NCBI GenBank assembly: GCA_964428055.1
Contig: CAYRWM010000018.1
Span: 1-38,732, forward strand
Direction of reading: 5' to 3'
Source: CAYRWM01 sp964428055
Lineage (GTDB): Bacteria; Bacillota; Clostridia; Christensenellales; Christensenellaceae
DNA length: 38,732 nucleotides
Shown: in pieces, positions 15,428 through 23,162 of the stretch
Numbering within the stretch: position 1 is the first letter of the stretch
How the letters are laid out: each line of letters begins with the position of its first letter
Made by a program: the position numbers and the translations under genes
The notes under the pieces: model-generated
What the model was told of the DNA's origin: nothing
What the model saw: only the letters and a program-made list of their open reading frames with translations
Databases searched by the model: none

Positions 15428-18175
15428 TCATGACCCCGGTTCGACAGCGACTGTGCTGCCTCTCGGGGTCTTTGTGACTGTTATCTTTGAGTCTATCCGC
15501 TCTCTGAGCTCGGCAACGTGAGATATTATGCCCACCATGCGGCCGGCACCTTCCAGACGGCTCAGCATTCCAACTGCCTTGTCAAGAGTAGCAGAATCAA
15601 GAGATCCGAATCCCTCATCCACGAACATTGTATCTATCCTGACCCCGCCGGACATGTTCTTTATGACGTCCGACAGACCCAGTGCCAGCGATATGGCGGC
15701 TTCAAACGACTCGCCGCCGGAAAGCGTCTCCGTCTCTCTCACTTTTCCTGTGTTCATATCCCTGACCATAAGATCGAGCCCGGCATAGGCATTGTGCCTC
15801 GCTCTGTCCGTGACTTCAAGGAAGTATCTTCCGTCCGAGAGTTTTGAGAAACGCTCGTTCGCCGCTTTGACAACGCTTCTGAAATAGTACGAGAGCACAT
15901 AGTTCTCAAAGCTCACCCTGCTGCCTGCGCCCCTTCCGTTGGCAGTATCGGCAAGGCCTTTGTACAGTTCGTATTCCGCCGTCTTTTCCTCAAGATCTTT
16001 GAACATCTTTTCGGAAGAAGACATTATCCTTTTATTGGTATCGAGCCTGACAGCGCATCCCTGTCTTTTTTCCGCAGCCGCGCTCTTTTGTGCTCCGAGC
16101 TTTTTAAGCTCCTCTTTAAGAGCTTCCGTATTCTCCGGCTTTACGTCAAGCGTCTTTTCAAGTTCGCTTATTATCTTTTCAGCTTCCTTTATGCCGCCTT
16201 TGAGTCCTGCCACTTTTGCCACGGCGTCCTCCGCTGCCTTGCGCAGAGCCGATGCTCTTTTTTCAAGCCCCTCAGCTGCGCTTACCGCCTGCTCGCTGCC
16301 TTCGTAGTTAAGGGAACTTTTAAGTTCATCGTGCCGCGTCTTTAAGTTATCCCTGTCTTTTACAGCTTCGGCAAGTCTTATATCGGCAGCAGATGCTTCA
16401 AGCGCCGCCTGTTCCCTTTCCTTTGTCTTATCGCCGAGTCCGGAAACGAGCCTGTTTTTCTCATCTATATCATCCTTGGCTTTTTCAACAGCCTTTATAA
16501 GTTCTCCCTTCTTTCCGGTGCATGCTGCTATCTCGGGATCAATGCTGTCCTTAGATACGCCCGCTTTTTCAAGAGCGGCCACGTAATCGCCGTTCTTATT
16601 GCTCCACAGAGCAGCTGCTTCTCCGGATTCATGCGAAGCATCGGTATATCTCGCAAGAGCGCTGTCCCTCTTTTCCTTAAGGGAATTGAGCTCATCCTCG
16701 GAAGGCGCTCCGCCGCTGAGGTAAGCAGGTGACGGATGATCCGTTGACCCGCAGACGGGACAGGGTTCACCGTCCTTAAGATGCGAAGCTATTATACCGG
16801 CCTGTTCGTCCATGAACAGCTTCTCAAGAGCGCCGTATTCGGCCTTAAGCCCTTCATATTCCTTCTGCGCCGCTTCATAAGCAGCTTTCTTTTTTCCGGC
16901 ATCAGCCTCTGCAGCGGCAGCTTCTTTCCCTAACGTCTTCGCCTTTTCAAGCGCTTCAAGACGCCTGATCTCAGCGTTCAGGCTTTCCGTAAGACTCATA
17001 AGAAGATCGTTATCGGCCTTTATGCCGGCGATCCTCTTTTCGGCCGTCTCTATGGTTTCGTCAATCTGCGAGACCTTATCCTTAAGTTCAGCCGCCTCAC
17101 CTGCCGCATCATCCGCTGCGGCAGCGGCTTCCCTGAGCTTTAAGGCCAGTTCATCGAGAACTGAATACTTTATAAGATCGTTCCTTATGACCGCCGCATC
17201 ACTGCTGAGTCTGTCGGCTTCGGGCAGTTTTGACTCGCATTCGGTCTTTATTCTCTCTGCCTCCGCGAGGTCCTTCTTAAGACTCCTGGCAACCTCTTTC
17301 TGTTCTTCTATCCTTCGTCTGCTGTTTGCCGCCTCTTCGGCAGAACCTATGCGCTGCTGGATCTCTCCCGCCTTTTTGTCTATATCTCCTATGTACGAAT
17401 CAAGGTCGGTTACAGAGGCGCTGTCCCTGTCTATAACGGCCCGAAGCGCGTCAATGACGGGACCTGCCGCGTGAACGTTGTCTGCGCTGATATAGGCATC
17501 CACGACTTCTCTTCTCGGATCGTCATCAGCCAGCCTTATGCCCCCGAGACCGCTCTTTATATCCCGCTTTATGCGGTTTAAGTCTTCTTCCTTTTCCGAA
17601 GCGTAGTCGTTTAGGTTCTTCTGGAACTTCTGATAGACCTCTGTACCGAACAGCTGACGGAATATGGCCGTCTTGTCCGATGTCTTGGAATTAAGGAACT
17701 CCCTGAACCGCCCCTGGGCGAGCATGACTATCTGCGAGAACTGATTCGCGGTAATGCCCATAAGTGACTCGACCGCGGTCTTTACGTCATTAACCCTTGT
17801 TATCTGTCTGCCGTCGGGGAACTGCATATACGCGTCGGCAGGCGTATTGGTCGTCCCTTCGCCACGAACCTTTTTGCGCTCATACGAGGGACTTCTCCTG
17901 ATAAAGTATTCCTCTCCCGCGTATTCGAACTTAAGTTCAACGAAAGTATCCGTTTCAGCTGAAGCGAAATCGCTCCTCAGCATAGATCCTTCCCTGCCGC
18001 CCCCGCTGGACTCTCCGAAAAGGGCGTACTTTATAGCGTCGAATATGAATGTCTTTCCGCTGCCGGTATCACCCGTTATGAGGAACGTGCCGCAGCCGGA
18101 AAGCTTCGTGAAATCTATCTCCGTTTCGGCCGGATACGGGCCGAAAGCGCTCATCCTAAGATAAAGAGGTCTCAT
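15428..18175 (-). CDS. sbcC: SbcC, SMC-like ATPase of the SbcCD exonuclease
   Basis: 915 residues. The bacterial Rad50 counterpart works with SbcD to open and trim DNA hairpins and blocked ends. Walker A GDTGSGKTFIFDAI lies near residue 35. A long Ala/Glu/Lys-rich coiled coil is split by the zinc hook CPVCGS near residue 470. The second coil returns to the ABC signature TLSGGESFEAAISLALGL and Walker B IDTMFVDEGFGSLD. All parts are present and the length is slightly below that of E. coli SbcC. The start overlaps the end of sbcD by 20 bases, indicating translational coupling. The gene is followed by the antitoxin-like gene. Confidence 0.95.
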   Translation of the reverse strand: MRPLYLRMSAFGPYPAETEIDFTKLSGCGTFLITGDTGSGKTFIFDAIKYALFGESSGGGREGSMLRSDFASAETDTFVELKFEYAGEEYFIRRSPSYERKKVRGEGTTNTPADAYMQFPDGRQITRVNDVKTAVESLMGITANQFSQIVMLAQGRFREFLNSKTSDKTAIFRQLFGTEVYQKFQKNLNDYASEKEEDLNRIKRDIKSGLGGIRLADDDPRREVVDAYISADNVHAAGPVIDALRAVIDRDSASVTDLDSYIGDIDKKAGEIQQRIGSAEEAANSRRRIEEQKEVARSLKKDLAEAERIKTECESKLPEADRLSSDAAVIRNDLIKYSVLDELALKLREAAAAADDAAGEAAELKDKVSQIDETIETAEKRIAGIKADNDLLMSLTESLNAEIRRLEALEKAKTLGKEAAAAEADAGKKKAAYEAAQKEYEGLKAEYGALEKLFMDEQAGIIASHLKDGEPCPVCGSTDHPSPAYLSGGAPSEDELNSLKEKRDSALARYTDASHESGEAAALWSNKNGDYVAALEKAGVSKDSIDPEIAACTGKKGELIKAVEKAKDDIDEKNRLVSGLGDKTKEREQAALEASAADIRLAEAVKDRDNLKTRHDELKSSLNYEGSEQAVSAAEGLEKRASALRKAAEDAVAKVAGLKGGIKEAEKIISELEKTLDVKPENTEALKEELKKLGAQKSAAAEKRQGCAVRLDTNKRIMSSSEKMFKDLEEKTAEYELYKGLADTANGRGAGSRVSFENYVLSYYFRSVVKAANERFSKLSDGRYFLEVTDRARHNAYAGLDLMVRDMNTGKVRETETLSGGESFEAAISLALGLSDVIKNMSGGVRIDTMFVDEGFGSLDSATLDKAVGMLSRLEGAGRMVGIISHVAELRERIDSKITVTKTPRGSTVAVEPGS

Positions 18176-19295
18176 CCGTATCCTCCTTTGCCCTGATCAT
18201 AGCTTTTCCGGCTATCTCCGCCTGCTCGTCCGTAAGAGCTGCGTCTCTCATCTTTTCATAGAACTCGGAAAAGAGCTCCATATCGCCCTTGCCTTCTATA
18301 CCGGCGTCTGTATCATCAAGCGATCCTCTGGTGTATGAATTATCGAAATCTATACGGAGCACGTTCGGGAAAACCGTCCTTATCCTGTCCGCGGCGTCCG
18401 TGGCGTCCTCGTCCAGAAGAGTCACTCTCATATAGTCTTCGGACTGCTCCATCCCGAGCACATCCTTAAGATATCCTCTGACTTCCCTCATGTCCCTCAA
18501 GGGCGTGAGCGGTACGGTCTTTATATCGATATCACCCTTGGCCTTAATATCGAGCACCGTCACGCTCTTGCCGCTCCTGGTTTCGGAAAAAGAGTACTTT
18601 AAGGGGGAGCCCGGATACCTTACCTGCTCCCTTCCCATGTACTGTGGCGTGTGCAGATGTCCCAAGGCCACGTAGTCGAAATCATCGAATATACGGTAAT
18701 CCATATTCCCCACGGTCCCTACGTACGATGTCTCTGATTCGCAGACCTGAGGCCACGATTCCGATGTCACGAACTGATGCGCGACGAGTATGTTCCGCTC
18801 TTCCCTGTTTATATCCGCAGCCTTTATCACCGTTTTCACGGCGTCCTCGAAGCTGCCTTCCTTTATGTCCGGATAGAACTGCCTTACCTGTACGGGCTTA
18901 ACATACGGGAGCAGCCATATGTTAAGGGGGCCCGAGCCGTCGCCTAGTGTCACCTTTTCAAGGCTTCCGGAAAAAACGCCGGCCACATGTATCTGCGACA
19001 TGGCGAATATCTCCGAACCGAAACCGAGGCGCTCCGGACTGTCGTGGTTTCCGCTTATAATGAAAATGCTGCCGGCGACCGATCTCGCTTCAGCCAGAAA
19101 AGAACCGAACATCGTCACCGCCTCCTGCGGCGGGACTCCGCGGTCGTAGATATCGCCGGATATTATGAGACACTCGGCCTCTTCATCTCTCATTACGCCG
19201 AGTATCTGACGCAGTATATGCTCCTGGTCTTCTGCAAGCGGGACCTCCCCGAGCCTCTTGCCGAGATGAAGGTCCGCCAAATGGACTATCCTCAT
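18156..19295 (-). CDS. sbcD: SbcD, nuclease subunit of SbcCD
   Basis: 379 residues. A calcineurin-like metallophosphoesterase, Mre11 counterpart, holds two Mn ions. The metal motifs read in order ADLHLGKRL, ISGDIYDRGVP, IISGNHDSP, LVAHQF and ALGHLHTPQ, all intact. The C-terminal region contains the SbcC-binding cap. Its ATG overlaps the stop of the upstream AlbA_2 gene as ATGA (19292-19295), so translation of the three genes is probably coupled. The product should cut DNA ends when SbcC binds ATP. Confidence 0.95.
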   Translation of the reverse strand: MRIVHLADLHLGKRLGEVPLAEDQEHILRQILGVMRDEEAECLIISGDIYDRGVPPQEAVTMFGSFLAEARSVAGSIFIISGNHDSPERLGFGSEIFAMSQIHVAGVFSGSLEKVTLGDGSGPLNIWLLPYVKPVQVRQFYPDIKEGSFEDAVKTVIKAADINREERNILVAHQFVTSESWPQVCESETSYVGTVGNMDYRIFDDFDYVALGHLHTPQYMGREQVRYPGSPLKYSFSETRSGKSVTVLDIKAKGDIDIKTVPLTPLRDMREVRGYLKDVLGMEQSEDYMRVTLLDEDATDAADRIRTVFPNVLRIDFDNSYTRGSLDDTDAGIEGKGDMELFSEFYEKMRDAALTDEQAEIAGKAMIRAKEDTDETSLS

Positions 19296-20659
19296 ACTTG
19301 AACCTCACGCACATTTTTCCCGTGTTCAACTGTTTCCCAGCTGCCCGTCTTATTTGAACCGACTCTTCTGATCCTGCCGTTTTCCGTCAGGGCCTTTATC
19401 ACTCTGTCGACAGTGGATACCGACTTCCCTATCGCTTCCGCCATATCCTGTTTTGTATACCGCCGTCCTTTTTTACGGATAAGCTCAAATATCAGCTGCT
19501 CGTCACTGACAAGATTAGTCTTAAACATATTGCCCGTCGAGTCGTATACCAAATCGTTTGCCGGCCTCATGAATTCAAAGGTAAAACCGAACTGATTGTT
19601 GCTATACGCGTAATCGATGTCATTACAAAGTCTGAATACCCTTTCAAAACCGGTACCGAAAGCATCTATCGTCTTATTATAATAGAGTACTGTTGCGATC
19701 AGCGGATTTCTGATCATCGACCCCTGCTCTCCGGAAGCGAACATCTTAGGATCGGTGCCGGGTACCAGCGGTCCCGGATTATATATATGTATCCTCGTCG
19801 GCGTGATATATATCTCATTGCAGGAAGCCGGATTGATCTTCATATGAGCAAAACTGTTAACGATAATCTCCCTGAAAGCTTCAACGGGGACCTCAGGGAC
19901 CTCGACTCTCGACATGCCCCTGATCTCCGCCCGCCAGTGAATATTATTTGTGACATATTTGATCGCTTCTTCGATACACTCGAATATATTCCCCCTGAAC
20001 TGCTTCATGTCGCTGAAGCTAATCCTCTCGTCAGTCGGATAGGTTGCGAGCTTCAGGAGCAGAGGTTTTTTATCGGAGAAGAGATAGTATCCCGCATTGT
20101 TGAGATATTCCCCGTTCATGAGTTCCAGTCTCTTGAGCGTTGTCCTGACATCACGGAAAAGGAAATTGATCCTTCCGCTCTCGTTGCCCTCATTGACATA
20201 TCGGATAAGAAGATCCTCATCCACATCATCGATCCCGTATTCCGTCGCTTCTTTTTCCCACTTTGAGTAATCGAAATTCCTGTTCAGGAAAAACTCTTCC
20301 AGCTGTTTGTTCGTCATGAGGATATCCTCATCGTCGGAGCGCACATAATAGCGGCCATACGATGAATACGGCGTATCCTCGCCCGTGACCTCGACCCTTA
20401 CTACTCTCTGCCCGTCAAGTTCCTCCACTGAAATGGAAGGGGTTATCCTGGGCTTTATACAGTCTCTTATTGCCTTTGATATATCCGAAGTCGTCTGAGC
20501 TCCGACCATCTGCCCCACGACCGTGCCGTCATTCTTGATGCCGAAATAAAGAACACCCCGGTTGTGCTTGTTCAGCATTGAACTCAGGGAAATGATCCCT
20601 TCCTTCATCTCACTCGTTGACTTCTTGAATTCCAAAGTCTCGCTTTCTCTTTCCACCAT
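19292..20659 (-). CDS. AlbA_2 (Schlafen-like) ATP-binding putative regulator, first gene of the sbcDC operon
   Basis: 455 residues. The N-terminal AlbA_2 domain shows ESETLEFKKST, GGVLY-type FGIKNDGTVVGQ, and a strand with RYYVRSDDED. The middle resembles the GHKL-type HATPase_c_4 domain: FREIIVNSFAH (N-box-like), IHIYNPGPLVPGTDP and the glycine pair of DAFGTGFERV. The last ~65 residues form a winged helix, KQDMAEAIGKSVSTVDRVIK, ending before a charged tail. Such proteins are often labelled transcriptional regulators, and some occur in defence islands; biochemical function is unclear. Here it heads an operon with sbcD and sbcC by a 4-base overlap. GGGGA 7 bases before ATG 20659 supports the start. 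Four 12-bp repeats cover its promoter, suggesting self-control. Confidence 0.82.
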   Translation of the reverse strand: MVERESETLEFKKSTSEMKEGIISLSSMLNKHNRGVLYFGIKNDGTVVGQMVGAQTTSDISKAIRDCIKPRITPSISVEELDGQRVVRVEVTGEDTPYSSYGRYYVRSDDEDILMTNKQLEEFFLNRNFDYSKWEKEATEYGIDDVDEDLLIRYVNEGNESGRINFLFRDVRTTLKRLELMNGEYLNNAGYYLFSDKKPLLLKLATYPTDERISFSDMKQFRGNIFECIEEAIKYVTNNIHWRAEIRGMSRVEVPEVPVEAFREIIVNSFAHMKINPASCNEIYITPTRIHIYNPGPLVPGTDPKMFASGEQGSMIRNPLIATVLYYNKTIDAFGTGFERVFRLCNDIDYAYSNNQFGFTFEFMRPANDLVYDSTGNMFKTNLVSDEQLIFELIRKKGRRYTKQDMAEAIGKSVSTVDRVIKALTENGRIRRVGSNKTGSWETVEHGKNVREVQV

Positions 20660-20672
20660 TGATGTATCCCCG

Positions 20673-20720
20673 ATTTATCATGTCATTTATCACTTCATTT
20701 ATCGTATCATTTATCACCTC
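20673..20720 (-). repeat. Four tandem 12-bp repeats over the AlbA_2-sbcDC promoter
   Basis: On the + strand the units are atttatcatgtc, atttatcacttc, atttatcgtatc and atttatcacctc, head to tail with no gap. Seven positions (atttatc) are constant and the last is always c. They cover the -10 and spacer of the candidate promoter, the place for a repressor that binds as a row of monomers or dimers. Confidence 0.85.
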
Positions 20721-20729
20721 ATCAGTCAA
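20701..20729 (-). promoter_or_regulatory. Candidate promoter of AlbA_2-sbcD-sbcC operon
   Basis: On the leftward strand TTGACT (20724-20729), 17-base spacer, TACGAT (20701-20706). The -10 lies inside the third tandem repeat and the spacer contains the fourth, so occupancy of the repeats would block RNA polymerase. Confidence 0.55.
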
Positions 20730-20804
20730 GTGTTAATATGATATAAACCTGTCCGACTGGTTTTTGAAATTTTTTCAATTTATTCCAAATTGCCCCATTC
20801 TCAA

Positions 20805-20833
20805 TTGTGCTAAAAATCACGATATAGTATAAT
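20805..20833 (+). promoter_or_regulatory. Promoter of the bifurcating transhydrogenase operon
   Basis: TTGTGC (20805-20810), 17-base spacer, TATAAT (20828-20833), within TATAGTATAAT. RNA would start near 20840. A palindrome TTGAAA-ttt-TTTCAA (20764-20778) lies about 27 bases upstream and could bind a regulator; it does not match the Rex operator well. Confidence 0.65.
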
Positions 20834-20848
20834 ATATCCTAGATAATT

Positions 20849-20875
20849 TTCGGCACATACTTCACTTTTGCCGAA
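20849..20875 (+). promoter_or_regulatory. Stem-loop in the leader of the transhydrogenase operon
   Basis: ttcggca (20849-20855) pairs tgccgaa (20869-20875) around 13 bases, just before the AAGGAG ribosome binding site at 20879-20884. It may stabilise the message; no T run follows, so it is not a terminator. Confidence 0.5.
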
Positions 20876-20896
20876 GAATAAGGAGATAGAGTTTGA

Positions 20897-21403
20897 ATGT
20901 GTGAATGCGGTAATGTAAAAAGCGATCTTACACTGATCGACGGCGTCCTTGAAGAGTACAAGGACCACAGCGGCAGTCTCATTACCATACTCCAGGAAGC
21001 CCAGGAGATATATGGTTTTCTGCCGATCGACGTCATCTACTACATCGCCGAGAAGACGGGCAGCACTCCCGCCAAGGTGATGGGCGTCGCAACTTTCTAT
21101 ACCCAGTTCAGACTGCAGCCCATAGGCAAGTATCTGATCATGCTCTGCCAGGGAACAGCCTGCCATGTCAACGGGTCCGAACGCATCGAAGCGGCTATTA
21201 TGGAAGAGCTTAAGATCAAAGACGGCGAGACGACTCAGGACGGCATCTTCACGCTCAAGAACGTTGCGTGTCTCGGATGCTGCAGCCTCTCTCCCGTTAT
21301 GATGATCAACGGCGAGACCTACGGCTCACTCACACCCGAGAAGACGGTCAACATCCTTCGCGAGCTGAGAGAAAAAGCAGGAACGGAGGAAAAGGAAGCA
21401 TGA
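20897..21403 (+). CDS. NuoE/HndA-like thioredoxin-fold [2Fe-2S] subunit of bifurcating transhydrogenase
   Basis: 168 residues. The ligand set for one [2Fe-2S] cluster is Cys84 and Cys89 in CQGTACHVNG and Cys125 and Cys129 in CLGCCSLSP, as in the 24-kDa subunit of complex I and in HydC/HndA. The N-terminal helical part (ITILQEAQEIYGFLP, GVATFYTQF) is also standard. It would pass electrons to or from the flavin subunit encoded next, whose ATG overlaps this stop (ATGA, 21400-21403). It is not complex I, since no membrane subunits are present. In the Stn complex of Sporomusa an equivalent small subunit is found. Confidence 0.9.
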   Translation: MCECGNVKSDLTLIDGVLEEYKDHSGSLITILQEAQEIYGFLPIDVIYYIAEKTGSTPAKVMGVATFYTQFRLQPIGKYLIMLCQGTACHVNGSERIEAAIMEELKIKDGETTQDGIFTLKNVACLGCCSLSPVMMINGETYGSLTPEKTVNILRELREKAGTEEKEA

Positions 21404-23148
21404 AGATCGTAGTAGGACAGGGAAGCTGCGGTATAGCCGCAGGTGCAGGTAAAGTCTTTAGCGCTCTGGAAGCAGAGCTTAAGGGCAGCGGGATCGATCT
21501 CGGAGTCACCGGCTGCATAGGCATGTGCTATCTGGAGCCCATAGTGGACATATATGACGGCGGAGACCTCAGGATGAGGCTCACAAAGGTCCAGGAATCA
21601 GACGCCAAGGAGCTCGCGGACGCAGCCAAGGGCGGAAACCTGGATGCGCTTTCAAAATTCGCCATCAAGGAAGAGGACGAACAGTTCCTTAAAAGACAGA
21701 CGAGGATCGCTCTTCGGAACTGCGGCGTCATCGACCCGAACGATATAAACGCCTATATGGAAAAGGGCGGCTACAAGGCTCTTGAAAAAGCATTAAAAGA
21801 GATGACCCCCGAATCGGTCATCGAGGAGATCAAGGTATCCGGCCTTGCCGGCAGAGGCGGCGCGGGATTCCCGACATGGTTCAAATGGAACGCCGCAAGG
21901 AACGCCGAAGGCAGTCCCAAATACCTCATATGCAACGCCGACGAGGGCGACCCCGGCGCGTTCATGGACAGGGCTGTAATAGAGAGCGACCCGCATAACC
22001 TGATAGAAGGCATGATGATCGCGGCATACGCCATCGGCGCTGCTGAAGCGATCGTATACGTAAGAGCGGAATACCCCCTCGCGATAGTAAGACTCAAGAA
22101 CGCCATTGAGCAGGCCAGAGAAAAGGGCGTGCTCGGCAAAAATATAATGGGTACTGACTTTTCATGCGACATGAGGATCAAGGCCGGCGCCGGCGCATTC
22201 GTGTGCGGCGAGGAAACAGCCCTGATAGAGTCGCTCGAAGGCAAGCGCGGAATGCCCAGGCTCAAGCCTCCGTTCCCCGCACAGTGCGGATACAACAACG
22301 ATCCTTCGAACATCAACAACGTTGAGACTTACGCCAACGTGCCGTGGATACTCTTAAACGGCGGCGAGAAGTTCTCGGCGATGGGTACTGAGAACAGCAA
22401 GGGCACCAAGGTGTTCGCCATAACCGGCAAGATCAAGAAGGGCGGCCTCGTAGAAGTTCCCATGGGCATGACCCTAAAGGACATCATATACGATATCGGC
22501 GGCGGCATCAGGGAAGACAAGAAGTGCAAGGCGGTTCAGATGGGCGGACCTTCAGGCGGATGCATACCGGCTGACAAGTTCGATACCCTCATCGACTACA
22601 AGGCACTGGGCGCAACCGGCGCTATCATGGGATCCGGCGGTATGGTCGTCATGGACGAGACGACATGCATGGTCGGAATGGCCAAGTTCTTCCTCGACTT
22701 CACGGCCAAGGAATCCTGCGGAAAGTGCGTACACTGCAGGATAGGCACAAAGAGGATGCTGGAAGTCTTAAAGAGAATAACCGAGGGCGAAGGAAGAGAA
22801 GGCGATATAGAGCTCCTGGAGGAACTCTGCTACGCCATCAAGGACTCGGCTCTCTGCGGACTCGGACAGACTGCCCCGAACCCCGTTCTCACAACCATAA
22901 GATACTTCAGGGATGAGTATGAAGCCCATATCAAGAAGAAGAAGTGTCCGGCAGGCGAATGTACGGCTCTTCTTACATACAGGATAGACAAAGACAAGTG
23001 CCGCGGATGCTCGCTCTGCGCAAAGAAGTGTCCCGCGGACGCTATCACGGGCGAGGTCAAATCTCCCTTCACTATCGATGCTGAGAAATGCATCAAATGC
23101 GGACAGTGCTTCAACGTATGTAAATTCGGCGCTGTCGTGAAAGAATAA
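21400..23148 (+). CDS. NuoF/HydB-like NADH-binding flavin and iron-sulphur subunit of bifurcating transhydrogenase
   Basis: 582 residues. The N-terminal ~90 residues are a thioredoxin-like [2Fe-2S] domain (GQGSCGIAAGAG, TGCIGMCYLEP). The central NuoF part has the NADH/FMN glycine loop GLAGRGGAGFPTWFKW, CNADEGDPGAFMDR and GEETALIESLEG, then the [4Fe-4S] ligands SCGKCVHCRIGT. The C-terminus carries two ferredoxin clusters, CRGCSLCAKKCPADA and CIKCGQCFNVCKFGA. This is the HydB/HndC layout, where the flavin oxidises or reduces NAD(H) and can bifurcate electrons. The chosen start has GGAGG upstream and overlaps the previous stop; an in-frame ATG at 21268 lies inside the preceding gene and was rejected. 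Confidence 0.92.
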   Translation: MKIVVGQGSCGIAAGAGKVFSALEAELKGSGIDLGVTGCIGMCYLEPIVDIYDGGDLRMRLTKVQESDAKELADAAKGGNLDALSKFAIKEEDEQFLKRQTRIALRNCGVIDPNDINAYMEKGGYKALEKALKEMTPESVIEEIKVSGLAGRGGAGFPTWFKWNAARNAEGSPKYLICNADEGDPGAFMDRAVIESDPHNLIEGMMIAAYAIGAAEAIVYVRAEYPLAIVRLKNAIEQAREKGVLGKNIMGTDFSCDMRIKAGAGAFVCGEETALIESLEGKRGMPRLKPPFPAQCGYNNDPSNINNVETYANVPWILLNGGEKFSAMGTENSKGTKVFAITGKIKKGGLVEVPMGMTLKDIIYDIGGGIREDKKCKAVQMGGPSGGCIPADKFDTLIDYKALGATGAIMGSGGMVVMDETTCMVGMAKFFLDFTAKESCGKCVHCRIGTKRMLEVLKRITEGEGREGDIELLEELCYAIKDSALCGLGQTAPNPVLTTIRYFRDEYEAHIKKKKCPAGECTALLTYRIDKDKCRGCSLCAKKCPADAITGEVKSPFTIDAEKCIKCGQCFNVCKFGAVVKE

Positions 23149-23162
23149 AGGGAGGGATCGAT

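Noticed and set aside
20673..20720. Short CRISPR-like array
   Set aside because: Units are 12 bases, head to tail without spacers, and no cas genes are near; tandem operator repeats fit better.
20764..20778. Rex operator upstream of the transhydrogenase operon
   Set aside because: TTGAAA-ttt-TTTCAA lacks the TTGTTAA/TTAACAA arms expected for clostridial Rex.
21268..21399. Upstream ATG for the NuoF-like subunit
   Set aside because: It lies inside the NuoE-like gene in another frame; ATG 21400 has a ribosome binding site and the natural ATGA overlap.
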